Below, in pieces: positions 50,303 through 59,628 of a DNA stretch of 64,000 nucleotides. A program made the position numbers and the translations under genes. The stretch is from Sandaracinaceae bacterium (GTDB taxonomy: Bacteria; Myxococcota_A; Polyangia; Polyangiales; Sandaracinaceae). The DNA lies in assembly GCA_040218145.1 (NCBI GenBank), contig JAVJQK010000063.1:1-64000 (forward strand). Reading direction: 5' to 3'. The number at the start of each line of letters is the position of its first letter. Position 1 is the stretch's first letter. A model generated the notes under the pieces. It ran no database searches. It saw only the letters and a program-made list of their open reading frames with translations, and was not told the DNA's origin.

Positions 50303-52303
50303 ATGGAGCAGCAGCGTTACGTCGGTGAGATTCTGGTCCGCCGGGGCGCCCTCGAGGAGGCCCGGATGGAAGAGCTGCTCCAGACCGCGGTCGAGAAGGA
50401 CGTCGACTTCCTGGATCTCCTCTTCGCGTCTCGCGAGCAGGACGAGCGCCCCATCGTCGAGGCGCTCGCGGACGAGGTCGGCATCCCCTTCCGGGAGGTC
50501 ATCAAGGCCGAGCACGTCTCGCTCGAGCTGATCGAGCTGGTGCCGATCACGTTCGCACGTGCGCACGGCATCTTGCCGCTCGAGGAGCGCGACGGTCGCG
50601 TGCACGTCGCCGTCTCGAACCCGCTCGACCCCGCGCCGCTCGACGACCTGCGCGCGCTGCTCGGCAAGCCGGTGGAGCCCGTCGCGGCGACGGGCGAGCT
50701 GATCGAAGACCTGATCAACGCGATCTACGAGCGCAAGGCCGAGGCCGAGATCGGCCAGGACCACGCGGAGGAGGAGGACGAGCTCCAGGACCTCATCGAC
50801 ATGACCGACGAGGCGCCGGTCATCCGCTGGGTCAACAACCTCTTCTACAACGCGTCGCGCAGCAACGCGTCCGACATCCACATCGAGCCCGGCGACAAAG
50901 AGGTCGTCGTCCGCAACCGGATCGACGGCAAGCTCTTCGTGGCCAAGACCGCGCCCAAGAGCGCGCTCGCGTCGATCGTGAGCCGCGTGAAGATCGAGGC
51001 CGGGCTCAACATCGCCGAGAAGCGCCTCCCGCAGGACGGCCGCATCACGAAGAAGATCCAGGGCCGCCTGATCGACGTGCGCGTCTCCTCGATCCCGACC
51101 GCCAAGGGCGAGCGGATCGTGATGCGTCTGCTCGACAAGGAGAAGATCCTCCTCGACCTGACGGACCTCGGCTTCTACGGCGGCCGGCTGCAGACGATGC
51201 AGCACCTCATCACGCGCCCGAACGGCATCATCCTCGTCACCGGCCCGACCGGCTCGGGCAAGACGACGACGCTCTACGCGTGCCTGAGCCGCATCAACTC
51301 CCCCGACCGGAACATCCTCACCGCCGAGGACCCGGTCGAGTACGAGCTGCCCGGGATCGGTCAGCTGCAGATCCACCCGAAGATCGGGCTGAGCTTCGCG
51401 TCCGCGCTGCGCTCGTTCCTGCGGCAGGATCCCGACGTCATCATGGTCGGTGAGATCCGGGATCACGAGACGGCCGAGATCGCGATCCACGCGTCGCTCA
51501 CCGGCCACCTCGTGCTCTCCACCCTGCACACCAACGACGCGGCCGGCGCCGTCACGCGCATGGTCGAGATGGGCGTGCAGCCGTTCCTGATCAGCTCGAG
51601 CGTCCTCGGCGTGATCGCCCAGCGCCTCGTGCGTCGCCTCTGCAAGCAGTGCCGTCAGCCCTACCGCCCGAGCGCGCAGGACTTCCGCTCGCTCGGGGTC
51701 GACGCGGCGCGCTTCGAGGCGCTCAAGGGCTCGGGCGTGCAGACCTTCCGGGGCCTGACCCACGAGGCCGAGGCGGGCGCGGAGGACACGGCCGAGGACG
51801 CGGCGGACGACGCGGCCCAGCTCAGCGGGCCGGAGCTCGCCGGCCTCGATGTAGCGGGCCTCGAGGTCGAGGAGCTCGAGGGCCTCGAGGAGATGAGCGC
51901 CGAGCCCACGCGCGTGTTCGCCTCGCCGGAGGAGGAGCTCCACATCGCCGAGCCGCCGCCGGGCGTGGACGTCGCCGACCTCGAGGGCGGCGAGCGCCTC
52001 TCCCAGGTCCCGGCCGGCTTCCCGGACGAGCTCGATCGGGCGGTCTTCTTCCGCGCCACGGGCTGCGAGGAGTGCAGCCACACCGGGTACCGCGGCCGGG
52101 TCGCGATCAGCGAGATGCTGATCATCGACGAGCCCGTGCGCCGCGAGATCCTCAACCAGGCGGACGCGGCGACCATCTCCCGCGTCGCCCAGACGCGCGG
52201 CATGCGCAGCCTGCGCGAGGACGGCGCGCGCCTCGTGCTCACCGGCACGACGAGCCTCGAAGAGGTCCTCGCCGCCACGCAGGCCGGCGAGGGGATGGAC
52301 TGA
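50303..52303 (+). CDS. gspE: Type II secretion ATPase GspE with large insert
   Basis: The 666-aa cytoplasmic ATPase powers pseudopilus growth. It has an N1E domain (about 1-150), Walker A GPTGSGKTTTLYA (about 314-326), the Asp box and Walker B IMVGEIRDHETAEIA (about 381-395). The C4 zinc site normally has about 29 residues between its two CxxC pairs; here they are Cys447/450 (CKQC) and Cys588/591 (CEEC), 137 residues apart. The insert (about 470-580) is strongly acidic, with Glu/Asp/Leu repeats (e.g. AGLDVAGLEVEELEGLEEM). The start ATG 50303 has AGGAGAG upstream. gspF follows by 3 bp. Confidence 0.95.
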   Translation: MEQQRYVGEILVRRGALEEARMEELLQTAVEKDVDFLDLLFASREQDERPIVEALADEVGIPFREVIKAEHVSLELIELVPITFARAHGILPLEERDGRVHVAVSNPLDPAPLDDLRALLGKPVEPVAATGELIEDLINAIYERKAEAEIGQDHAEEEDELQDLIDMTDEAPVIRWVNNLFYNASRSNASDIHIEPGDKEVVVRNRIDGKLFVAKTAPKSALASIVSRVKIEAGLNIAEKRLPQDGRITKKIQGRLIDVRVSSIPTAKGERIVMRLLDKEKILLDLTDLGFYGGRLQTMQHLITRPNGIILVTGPTGSGKTTTLYACLSRINSPDRNILTAEDPVEYELPGIGQLQIHPKIGLSFASALRSFLRQDPDVIMVGEIRDHETAEIAIHASLTGHLVLSTLHTNDAAGAVTRMVEMGVQPFLISSSVLGVIAQRLVRRLCKQCRQPYRPSAQDFRSLGVDAARFEALKGSGVQTFRGLTHEAEAGAEDTAEDAADDAAQLSGPELAGLDVAGLEVEELEGLEEMSAEPTRVFASPEEELHIAEPPPGVDVADLEGGERLSQVPAGFPDELDRAVFFRATGCEECSHTGYRGRVAISEMLIIDEPVRREILNQADAATISRVAQTRGMRSLREDGARLVLTGTTSLEEVLAATQAGEGMD

Positions 52304-52306
52304 GCC

Positions 52307-53533
52307 ATGGCGGTCTACGAGTGGCGCGGCATCACGACCGCCGGCAAGGAGGTCAAGGGGACCCGCGACGCGGACAACCCCCGCGTCCTGCGCACCACGC
52401 TGCGCAAGGACGGCATCCTCGTCACGGAGGTGCTCGAGGAGTCGGAGGCGCGCGTCAAGAAGGCGCGCGAGGTCGACTTCGGCCGCTACTTCCGTCGCGT
52501 CTCCGCGCTCGACCTCGCGCTGGCCACCCGGCAGCTCGCCACCCTGCTCAAGAGCGGCGTGCCGCTCGTGGAGTCGCTCAGCGCGCTGACCGAACAGCTC
52601 GAGAAGCCCGAGCTCAAGAGCGCCTTCACCATCACGCGCGACAGGGTGAACGAGGGCACGAGCTTCGCGGACGCGCTCGGCCAGCACCCGACCATCTTCA
52701 AGCCGCTCTTCGTGCACATGGTCGGCGCGGGCGAGGCCTCCGGCACCCTCGAGGTGGTGCTCGCGCGCCTCGCGGACTTCCTGGAGAACCAGGCCAAGCT
52801 CCAGAACACCGTCGTCGGCGCGCTCGTCTACCCGGTGATCATGCTCGGCATGACCATGCTGACGGTGGCGATCATGATGATCGTCGTCGTGCCGAAGGTC
52901 ACCGCGATCTTCGAGGACTTCGAGCAGGCCCTCCCCTGGTACACGCTGGCCCTCATCGGCTTCTCGAACTTCCTCAGCGGCTACTGGTGGCTGCTGCTGA
53001 TCCTCTCGGTCGGCGGCGGCTACGGCTTCATGCGCTGGAAGAAGACCGACAAGGGCAAGGCCAAGTGGCACGCCTTCGTCCTCGACATGCCGCTCTTCGG
53101 CAAGCTCAACCTGATGGCGGCGGTCGCGCGCTTCGCCCGCACGCTGGCCACCCTGCTCTCGAGCGGCGTGCCGCTGCTCCGCGCGATGGAGATCACGCGG
53201 AACGTGCTCGGCAACGTGGCCCTCGAGAAGGTCATCGAGGACGCGCGCAACTCCATCCGTGAGGGTGAGAGCATCGCGCAGCCGCTCAAGCGCTCGGGCC
53301 GGCTGCCGCCCATCGTCACCCACATGATCGCGGTCGGCGAGCGCTCCGGTCAGCTCGAGGAGATGCTCGAGAACGTGGCCGACAGCTACGAGCAGCAGGT
53401 CGAGTCGCGCGTCACCGTGATGACGGCGCTCCTCAACCCGCTGATGATCCTGATCCTCGGCGGCATGGTCGTCGCGGTCATCTTCCCGATCCTCTTGCCG
53501 CTCATGCGGATCAACGAGTTCGTGGCGGGGTGA
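52307..53533 (+). CDS. gspF: Type II secretion inner membrane platform protein GspF
   Basis: The 408-aa protein has an N-terminal strand (VYEWRGITTAGKEVKGTRDADN) and two homologous helical halves (about 75-195 and 270-400). Each opens with a LATRQLATLLKSGVPLVESL or FARTLATLLSSGVPLLRAM signature. Membrane helices lie at about 170-195, 220-245 and 375-400. It is the polytopic platform that meets GspE and the pseudopilins. ATG 52307 follows the gspE stop by 3 bp. Confidence 0.96.
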   Translation: MAVYEWRGITTAGKEVKGTRDADNPRVLRTTLRKDGILVTEVLEESEARVKKAREVDFGRYFRRVSALDLALATRQLATLLKSGVPLVESLSALTEQLEKPELKSAFTITRDRVNEGTSFADALGQHPTIFKPLFVHMVGAGEASGTLEVVLARLADFLENQAKLQNTVVGALVYPVIMLGMTMLTVAIMMIVVVPKVTAIFEDFEQALPWYTLALIGFSNFLSGYWWLLLILSVGGGYGFMRWKKTDKGKAKWHAFVLDMPLFGKLNLMAAVARFARTLATLLSSGVPLLRAMEITRNVLGNVALEKVIEDARNSIREGESIAQPLKRSGRLPPIVTHMIAVGERSGQLEEMLENVADSYEQQVESRVTVMTALLNPLMILILGGMVVAVIFPILLPLMRINEFVAG

Positions 53534-53536
53534 TGG

Positions 53537-53974
53537 GTGGCCATCATGACGCGAAGGCGACGCGGCACCCGCTCCATCTCGCTCCCCTGGGAGCGGCGGG
53601 GGGCGTGGATCCGCGAGCTGCTCGCGGGGCGGCGCTGGAAGGTGCTGCTCGCGGCGCTGGTGGGCCTCGCGGTGCTCTACGGCGTGGGCCGCGCGGCGGA
53701 GCAGCGCCAGCGGGAGCGCGAGACGCGGGCGGCCATCGCGGAGATCAAGCGCGGGCTCTCGGCCTTCCGGGCGGACCTCGGGCGCTGCCCGCACTCCTTG
53801 CACGAGCTGATGCACCCGCCGCGCAGCGGCCGGCGCTACCTCCGGCAGGTGCCGCTCGACGGCTGGGGGAACACCTTCTTCGTGAGCTGCCCGGGTCGCT
53901 ACGACCCGGAGGGCGCCGACGTCGCCAGCGCGGGGCCCAGCGGCAATTTTCTGATCGACGACAACATTCAGTGA
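53537..53974 (+). CDS. GspG-like protein without a prepilin signal
   Basis: The 145-aa product starts at GTG 53537; ATG 53546 is an alternative. An Arg-rich start and one membrane helix (about 33-52, VLLAALVGLAVLYGVG) are followed by a helix (IAEIKRGLSAFRADLGRCPH) and the GspG-type end LDGWGNTFFVSCPGRYDPEG and SAGPSG. The fold therefore looks like the major pseudopilin, but no (G)F/MTLxE cleavage motif is present. It lies 3 bp after gspF, exactly where gspG is expected, and is followed 7 bp later by a canonical pseudopilin. It may be an anchored assembly factor or an unprocessed pseudopilin. Confidence 0.8.
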   Translation: MAIMTRRRRGTRSISLPWERRGAWIRELLAGRRWKVLLAALVGLAVLYGVGRAAEQRQRERETRAAIAEIKRGLSAFRADLGRCPHSLHELMHPPRSGRRYLRQVPLDGWGNTFFVSCPGRYDPEGADVASAGPSGNFLIDDNIQ

Positions 53975-53981
53975 GGAATCG

Positions 53982-54416
53982 ATGAACGTTCGAAGCTATG
54001 CACGCATCCGCGGGGCTCTGCGCCGCGGGACCCTGCGCCGCGGGACCCTCCGCCGCGGCGCCCGGCGCCGCGAAGGCATGACGCTCGTGGAGATCATGAT
54101 CGTCGTGATCATCATGGCGCTCATCGCGACCGCGGTCGGCGTCGCGGTGCTGCCTCGCCTCAAGCAGGCGCGCATCGACAGCAGCCGCACCGACGCGCAG
54201 TCCGTGCGCGGCGCCGCGGTGATGTACGTCTCGGAGAACCCGGGCGGCGACTGCCCCTCGGTCGAGGATCTGACCGAGGGCGGCTACCTCGACAGCTCGC
54301 GCCGCACCACCGACGCCTGGGATCGCGACTTCCTCATCGAGTGTGAGGGCGACGACATCATCGTGATCAGCGCCGGGCCCGACACCGAGATGGGCACCGA
54401 GGACGACATCCAGTAG
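53982..54416 (+). CDS. gspG: Major pseudopilin GspG
   Basis: The 144-aa prepilin has a long basic leader with three RRGT-type copies (about 9-30, e.g. ALRRGTLRRGTLRRG), then the cleavage motif GMTLVEIMIVVIIMALIA, where peptidase GspO would cut after Gly32. A helix and a GspG-like beta end (TTDAWDRDFLIECEG, VISAGPD) follow. It is the main subunit of the pseudopilus. The leader is about 32 residues, longer than the usual 6-12. It is translated just after the preceding GspG-like gene. Confidence 0.9.
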   Translation: MNVRSYARIRGALRRGTLRRGTLRRGARRREGMTLVEIMIVVIIMALIATAVGVAVLPRLKQARIDSSRTDAQSVRGAAVMYVSENPGGDCPSVEDLTEGGYLDSSRRTTDAWDRDFLIECEGDDIIVISAGPDTEMGTEDDIQ

Positions 54417-54418
54417 CC

Positions 54419-55189
54419 ATGGCCTCCCGGGACACGACGATGGGACCTCTGCCGGCGCGCGCGCGCCGGGGGGGATCCATGCGTCGTGTCCGCCGCTCAC
54501 CCTCGATGCGGCGGCGCGGCATGACCCTGATGGAGGTCATCGTCGTCGTGATCATCGGGGCGCTCGCCGTCACCGGGATCACCTACGGCATCGGCGCCAT
54601 CACCCGCGCCAACCTGCGCTCGGGCGCGATGACCTTCGCCGCCGCGTCGCGCTTCGCCTACGGCCGCGCCATCGCGGAGAACAGCACCGTCCGGCTGAAG
54701 CTCGACTTCGAGACGAGCCAGATGAGCTTCGAGGAGGCGCACGGCAACGTGACCCTCGCGCGCATCGGCGACGCCACCCGCCAGGACCTCGAGGAGGAGG
54801 ACGGCGACGACGGCGCCGCGGTCGATCCCTGGGCCGCGGCCCAGGCGCGCCTCGAGGACACGCTCAACCCGTCCTTCGGCGCCTCGCCCTTCGCGACCAT
54901 CCCCGGCCGCCGCTATCAGGCGCGCGAGCTGGCCGACGGCGTGCGCGTCGTGCGCCTCTTCGTCCCGCACGAGCCCGAGCCGCTCGAGGAGGGGACCGGC
55001 GCGGTCTACTTCTTCCCGGGCGGCCAGACCGAGCACGCGGTGGTGTGGCTCGGCGACAGCTCCGACCGCATCTACTCCGTGGAGATCCACCCGCTCACCG
55101 GCCGCGCGCAGGTCTATGACTACGCGTACGAGCCCGAGCAGCTCCTCGACGACGGCGAAGGCGCGACCCGATCGGAGGTCGACGACTGA
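54419..55189 (+). CDS. gspH: Minor pseudopilin GspH
   Basis: The 256-aa product has a basic leader of about 34 residues, the cleavage motif GMTLMEVIVVVIIGALAVTG and a long C-terminal beta domain (about 90-250) with an acidic EEEDGDDGAA insert. Start codons at 54419, 54479 and 54506 are all possible; the motif is reached from each. The stop shares one base with the next start. It is placed as GspH by order and size: second pseudopilin of the cluster. Confidence 0.85.
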   Translation: MASRDTTMGPLPARARRGGSMRRVRRSPSMRRRGMTLMEVIVVVIIGALAVTGITYGIGAITRANLRSGAMTFAAASRFAYGRAIAENSTVRLKLDFETSQMSFEEAHGNVTLARIGDATRQDLEEEDGDDGAAVDPWAAAQARLEDTLNPSFGASPFATIPGRRYQARELADGVRVVRLFVPHEPEPLEEGTGAVYFFPGGQTEHAVVWLGDSSDRIYSVEIHPLTGRAQVYDYAYEPEQLLDDGEGATRSEVDD

Positions 55190-55884
55190 TGCGCAGGAAG
55201 ATCTTCGGCGCGTTCACGCTCCTCGAGGTCATGGTCGCGGTCGCGATCCTGGGCATCGCGCTCACGGCCATCTTCTCGAGCGAGGCGGGGGCCATCCGGG
55301 TCGGCGCGCGCGCGCGGCACATGTCCGTCGCGTCGCTCCTCGCGCGCTGCAAGATGGGCGAGATCGAGGAGAACATCCTCCGCGAGGGCATGCCCGCCGT
55401 GAGCGACGACGGGCGCGACGAGTGCTGCGAGGGCGGCGAGCAGCAGGGCTTCCGGTGCGAGTGGAGCGTCGAGCGGGTGGAGCTGCCCGACGCGCTCGAC
55501 ATGGGCGCCGACGACCCCACGAGCGCGCTCGGGAGCCTGACCGGCGATCACGAGGGCGACACGGCCAACCCCGCCGACATGCAGAACGCGCTCGCCGGCG
55601 CGGCGGGCGGCGACGCGCTCGGGTCCTTCGCCGTGCAGTTCGCCTTCCCCGTCCTGCGCCCCGCCATCGAGGAGCAGGTCCGGCGCGCGACGGTGACGGT
55701 GTTCTGGGCCGAGGGCGAAGACGAGCGGTCCTTCGACGTCGTGCAGTACCTGGTCGCCGACCAGGGCTCGATGACGAGCGCGGACGATCCATCGGGCGCC
55801 ACCGCGCCGGGCACGCCTGGCAGCCCAGGCGCGCCGGCCACGCCGACCATCCCGCGCATCGGTCTGCCGGGAGCGCAGCGATGA
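55189..55884 (+). CDS. gspI: Minor pseudopilin GspI
   Basis: The 231-aa prepilin has a short leader and AFTLLEVMVAVAILGIALT (cleavage after Ala8; the usual -1 Gly is replaced by Ala in GAFTLLEV). The following helix includes SEAGAIRVGARARHMSVASLLARC and KMGEIEENI, typical of GspI. A Pro/Gly/Ala-rich tail (about 205-231) is extra. ATG 55189 overlaps the gspH stop, and the stop overlaps gspJ by 4 bp. It acts at the pseudopilus tip. Confidence 0.88.
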   Translation: MRRKIFGAFTLLEVMVAVAILGIALTAIFSSEAGAIRVGARARHMSVASLLARCKMGEIEENILREGMPAVSDDGRDECCEGGEQQGFRCEWSVERVELPDALDMGADDPTSALGSLTGDHEGDTANPADMQNALAGAAGGDALGSFAVQFAFPVLRPAIEEQVRRATVTVFWAEGEDERSFDVVQYLVADQGSMTSADDPSGATAPGTPGSPGAPATPTIPRIGLPGAQR

Positions 55885-56576
55885 GGCGGACGCTCAAGGG
55901 CATGACGCTCATCGAGATCATGGTCGCGGTGACCATCCTCGCCATCGTCTCGACCGTCATCTTCGGCGGCTTCTCGACGACGATGCGGAACAAGGCGCGC
56001 GTCGAGCAGATGGCCGACCGCAGCCACGTGATCCGCGTCGCGATGGAGCGCATGGTCGCGGAGCTGTCGCAGGCGTACGTGTCGATCCAGGTCAACCCGA
56101 ACCCCGCGCTCCAGATGATGAACACCTGCTTCATCGGCGGGCGCAGCGGGCGCGGGCATCGCGTCGACTTCACCAGCTTCAGCCACCGGCGGCTCTACCG
56201 GGACGCGCACGAGTCGGACCAGAACGAGCTGAGCTACTTCATGACCTCGCACCCGGAGGACCCGGGTCGCTACGTCCTCGCGCGCCGGGAGGACAACCGC
56301 CCCGACGACGATCCGCAGTCCGGCGGGACCACGATGATCCTGGTCGACGACGTGCTCGACTTCGAGGTGGAGTACTTCGACATCGCGACCAGCGAGTGGA
56401 GCGAGACCTGGGACACGCGCGAGATCACCGCGCAGCCCAACCGGCTCCCCGTGCAGGTGAAGATCTCGCTGACCGTGCCCGACGAGCGCGCCTCGAGCCG
56501 CCGCCGGACGTTCGTGACGCGCGCCGAGCCGCGCAACACCTGGGCCCTCAACCACGCCATCTACATCGCGCGATGA
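55881..56576 (+). CDS. gspJ: Minor pseudopilin GspJ
   Basis: The 231-aa prepilin has a 7-residue leader and GMTLIEIMVAVTILAIVSTV. The helix ends in SHVIRVAMERMVAELSQAYVS, and the beta domain has RVDFTSFSHRR and YFMTSHPEDPGRYVL, both GspJ features. It forms the tip complex with GspI and GspK. ATG 55881 overlaps the gspI stop (ATGA), and the stop overlaps gspK in the same way. Confidence 0.9.
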   Translation: MRRTLKGMTLIEIMVAVTILAIVSTVIFGGFSTTMRNKARVEQMADRSHVIRVAMERMVAELSQAYVSIQVNPNPALQMMNTCFIGGRSGRGHRVDFTSFSHRRLYRDAHESDQNELSYFMTSHPEDPGRYVLARREDNRPDDDPQSGGTTMILVDDVLDFEVEYFDIATSEWSETWDTREITAQPNRLPVQVKISLTVPDERASSRRRTFVTRAEPRNTWALNHAIYIAR

Positions 56577-58033
56577 CCCCGCAGGCACATGGCTCCTCCA
56601 TCCTGGGCCTCGGCGGCTCGATGGACTCGCGCGCGAGGGACTGGCGGCCGCCCCACCCGCACTCGATCCGGCGCGGGGCCGGCGCGCGCGAGAAGGGCAT
56701 CGCGCTCGTGCTCGCGATCATCGCGATCATGATCCTCGCCGTCGTGCTCTCGGACATGCACGAGAACACCGGCACCTCCTACGCGCTGGCGAGCACGCAG
56801 CGCGACCGGCTGCAGGCCGAGTACATGGCCAAGAGCGGGCTGAACCTGACCCGCATGCTCATCGGCAACGAGCAGCCCATCCGCCAGGCCGTCGCGCCCT
56901 TCTACCAGGCCGTGCTCCAGCGCCCGCCGCCCCAGCTGCCGATCTGGAGCTACGCGAACGACATCCTCGCGCCCTTCTGCAACTACGAGGCGGCGCAGGG
57001 GAACATCGAGCTGACCGGCGTGGACTTCAGCGCCGCGACCGGCCTCGGGGAGAACCCCGCGAGCTGCGAGATCATCGCCTTCGCCGAGAACTCGAAGCTC
57101 AACGTGAACAACCCGCTGCACATGGGCGGCGACCGCGGGCGGCTCAATGTCGCGCAGCAGGTCTTCGCGATGACCGGCGGCTACCAGGCGTCGAGCCCCT
57201 ACGACCCGCTCTTCGAGCGCCGCGACGCCGACAACCAGATCACCACCCGCCTCGACATCGTCGGCGCGCTGATCGACTGGTGGGACTACGACACGCAGCG
57301 CACCGTCTTCGACCCCGGCGCCAACAGCGTCGACAGCAACTCGGGCGCCGAGGACGACGTCTACGCGCAGTTCCGCGACCCCTACCAGGTGAAGAACGCG
57401 CCCTTCGACACCCTCGAGGAGCTCCGCTACATCCGCGGCGTCGGCGACGACTTCTGGGCCACCTTCGTCGAGCCGGATCCCGACGACCCGCGCAGCCGGC
57501 GCATCACCGTCTACGGCTCGGGCAAGGTGCACCTCAACGAGGCCGAGCCCGCCGTCCTGCTGGCTCGCACCTGCGCCATCCTCGTCGACCAGCCGCTCTG
57601 CACCAACCCCGCCGAGGCGGCGAAGTTCATCCAGATCATCGGCACCGCGCGCTCCCTCGCGCCCATCCCGTGGTTCGGCAACATCCCCGACTACATCCAG
57701 TTCCTGCGCGGCCAGGGCGACTCGGGCGAGCTGCGCCCGATGCTCGAGTCCGTGCTCGGCGCCGACAACGCGCTGTTGCCCGCGCCGGTCACCGTCTCCC
57801 CCGAGGCCGAGCGCTTCTTCCACCAGGGCTTCGTCACCGGCGCCGCCATCATCTTCATCCAGTCGACGGGGCGCGTCGGCGCCTGCGACGAGACCGATGA
57901 AGACGCCGTCGGCCGCTGCACCTCCATCCGCTTCCGGTCGGTCGTGAACTTCGATCCGCCCTGGACCCCACCGCCGCCGAACGCGGGCTCGATGCCCCGC
58001 ATGGGCGTCTTCCACCACTTCAGGATCGACTGA
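56573..58033 (+). CDS. gspK: Minor pseudopilin GspK
   Basis: The 486-aa protein has a long basic leader (about 1-40) and EKGIALVLAIIAIMILAVVL, the GspK motif without the usual +5 Glu. The body includes the SAM-like helical part (SNSGAEDDVYAQFRD, NAPFDTLEELRYIRGV) and KVHLNEAEPAVLLA, all GspK features. It caps the pseudopilus. The long leader again exceeds the usual size. Starting ATG 56573 overlaps the gspJ stop. Confidence 0.9.
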   Translation: MTPQAHGSSILGLGGSMDSRARDWRPPHPHSIRRGAGAREKGIALVLAIIAIMILAVVLSDMHENTGTSYALASTQRDRLQAEYMAKSGLNLTRMLIGNEQPIRQAVAPFYQAVLQRPPPQLPIWSYANDILAPFCNYEAAQGNIELTGVDFSAATGLGENPASCEIIAFAENSKLNVNNPLHMGGDRGRLNVAQQVFAMTGGYQASSPYDPLFERRDADNQITTRLDIVGALIDWWDYDTQRTVFDPGANSVDSNSGAEDDVYAQFRDPYQVKNAPFDTLEELRYIRGVGDDFWATFVEPDPDDPRSRRITVYGSGKVHLNEAEPAVLLARTCAILVDQPLCTNPAEAAKFIQIIGTARSLAPIPWFGNIPDYIQFLRGQGDSGELRPMLESVLGADNALLPAPVTVSPEAERFFHQGFVTGAAIIFIQSTGRVGACDETDEDAVGRCTSIRFRSVVNFDPPWTPPPPNAGSMPRMGVFHHFRID

Positions 58034-59628
58034 TGGCCACCATTCTCGGTCTCGACATCGACCCCCAGACCGTCCGCGCGGTCGCGGTCCGCACCGCGCT
58101 GCGCAAGACGGAGATCATCGGCTACTACCAGCAGCCCATCGAGCTGGCGCCCCCGCCCGAGGCCGGCGAGGGGGGCATCACCGTCACCGAGGCCGCGGGC
58201 GGCCCGGAGGACGCGCACCAGGCCGCGACCCGGCGCGCCATCCGCGGGGTGCTCGGCAGCCTGGGCCAGCCGCCCGACAAGGTCATCACCGAGCTGAGCG
58301 GCGACGAGGTCTCCATCCGCAAGGCGTCCTTGCCGTCCAAGGCGGCCAAGAAGCTCGACGAGCTGTTGCCCTTCGAGCTCGAGGGCAAGGTCCCCTTCGA
58401 CATCGCCGAGTCGATCGTCGACCACCAGCCGATCGAGACGGTCAGCGGGGAGCTGCGCATGCACGCGGCGGTCGTGCCGCGCGAGCGCATCGCCGCCCAC
58501 CTCGCCGAGATGCGCATGTTCGGGCTCGAGCCGCGGCACGTGGCCGTGGGCGCGGTCGCCCTCGACGGGCTCGTGCCGCTCCTGCCCGAGCTGTCGACGC
58601 CGGGGCCGCACGCGCTGATCGACATCCACCCCGAGGGCACCGACGTGTGCATCCTCGTCAACGGAGTGTGCCATTTCGCGCGCACGCTCTCGGTGACCAT
58701 CGCGGACCTCGACGCGGGCCGGCAGTCGGTCCTCGAGCGCGAGCTGCGCCAGACGCTCGCCGCGTGGCGCATGGAGGGCGGCTCGAGCCCGAGCACCTTC
58801 TTCGTGTGCGGGCAGATGGCGATCCGCCCGGGCACCGACGCGTGGCTCGGTCAGATCGTCGGCGCCCCGGTGGAGACGCTGCGCCTGCCGCAGGCGCCCG
58901 GGGCGGACGACGCCGTGCGGCCGGCCTTCGCGCGGGCGGCGGCGCTCTCCGGTCGCGCGCTGGCCCGAGGCAAGCACCTCGACGCGCGGCAGGGTCCGTT
59001 CGCCACCAAGCAGGCCGCGAACGCGCTGCGCGAGCACCTGCCGCTCATCGCGGCGTGCGCCACGGCCGTCGTCTTCGCCTTCATCTTCTCGAGCTACGCG
59101 CGCTACTCGGTGCTCGAGGCGCGTCATCAGCAGCTCGAGGACCAGCTGGCCGAGGTGACGCAGGAGTACTTCGGCACCGAGGCCCGGAGCGCGGACATGG
59201 CGCTGCGAGCGCTCTCGCGCGGCGCGCGGGGCGACGACCCGATGCCGAAGTTCGACGCGTACGACGCGCTCGAGGCGCTGAGCGCGGCCATCCCGACCGA
59301 GGTCACGCACGACGTGCGGCAGCTGCAGATCGATCTGGGCGACGGCGACGAGACGGGGCGCTTCTCGATCCGCGGCACCGTCGACAGCGTCAGCGACACC
59401 GAGCAGGTCGTGCAGGCCATCAACAACTACCGCGTCGTGCGCACCGAGGGCGACACCGAGACCCGGCTGCGCTGCTTCCACGAGCTGGACCTGGGCAACA
59501 CGACGTCCACGGCCGAAGACCGCCGCAGCTATCGCCTGGAGGGGCAGATCCGCTGCCTCCCCGAGGATCAGGAGCTGTCGGAAGAAGAGAGCAGCGGGCG
59601 CCGGGGCCGCCGCCGGAGGAGCAACTGA
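58033..59628 (+). CDS. gspL: Type II secretion assembly protein GspL
   Basis: The 531-aa protein has an N-terminal actin-like (PilM-like) cytoplasmic domain (about 1-310) starting TILGLDIDPQTVRAVAVRT. One membrane helix (about 340-358, LIAACATAVVFAFIFSS) and a periplasmic coiled-coil/ferredoxin-like part follow. GspL binds GspE in the cytoplasm and GspM in the periplasm. Its first base is the last base of the gspK stop, and its last base starts gspM. Confidence 0.88.
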   Translation: MATILGLDIDPQTVRAVAVRTALRKTEIIGYYQQPIELAPPPEAGEGGITVTEAAGGPEDAHQAATRRAIRGVLGSLGQPPDKVITELSGDEVSIRKASLPSKAAKKLDELLPFELEGKVPFDIAESIVDHQPIETVSGELRMHAAVVPRERIAAHLAEMRMFGLEPRHVAVGAVALDGLVPLLPELSTPGPHALIDIHPEGTDVCILVNGVCHFARTLSVTIADLDAGRQSVLERELRQTLAAWRMEGGSSPSTFFVCGQMAIRPGTDAWLGQIVGAPVETLRLPQAPGADDAVRPAFARAAALSGRALARGKHLDARQGPFATKQAANALREHLPLIAACATAVVFAFIFSSYARYSVLEARHQQLEDQLAEVTQEYFGTEARSADMALRALSRGARGDDPMPKFDAYDALEALSAAIPTEVTHDVRQLQIDLGDGDETGRFSIRGTVDSVSDTEQVVQAINNYRVVRTEGDTETRLRCFHELDLGNTTSTAEDRRSYRLEGQIRCLPEDQELSEEESSGRRGRRRRSN

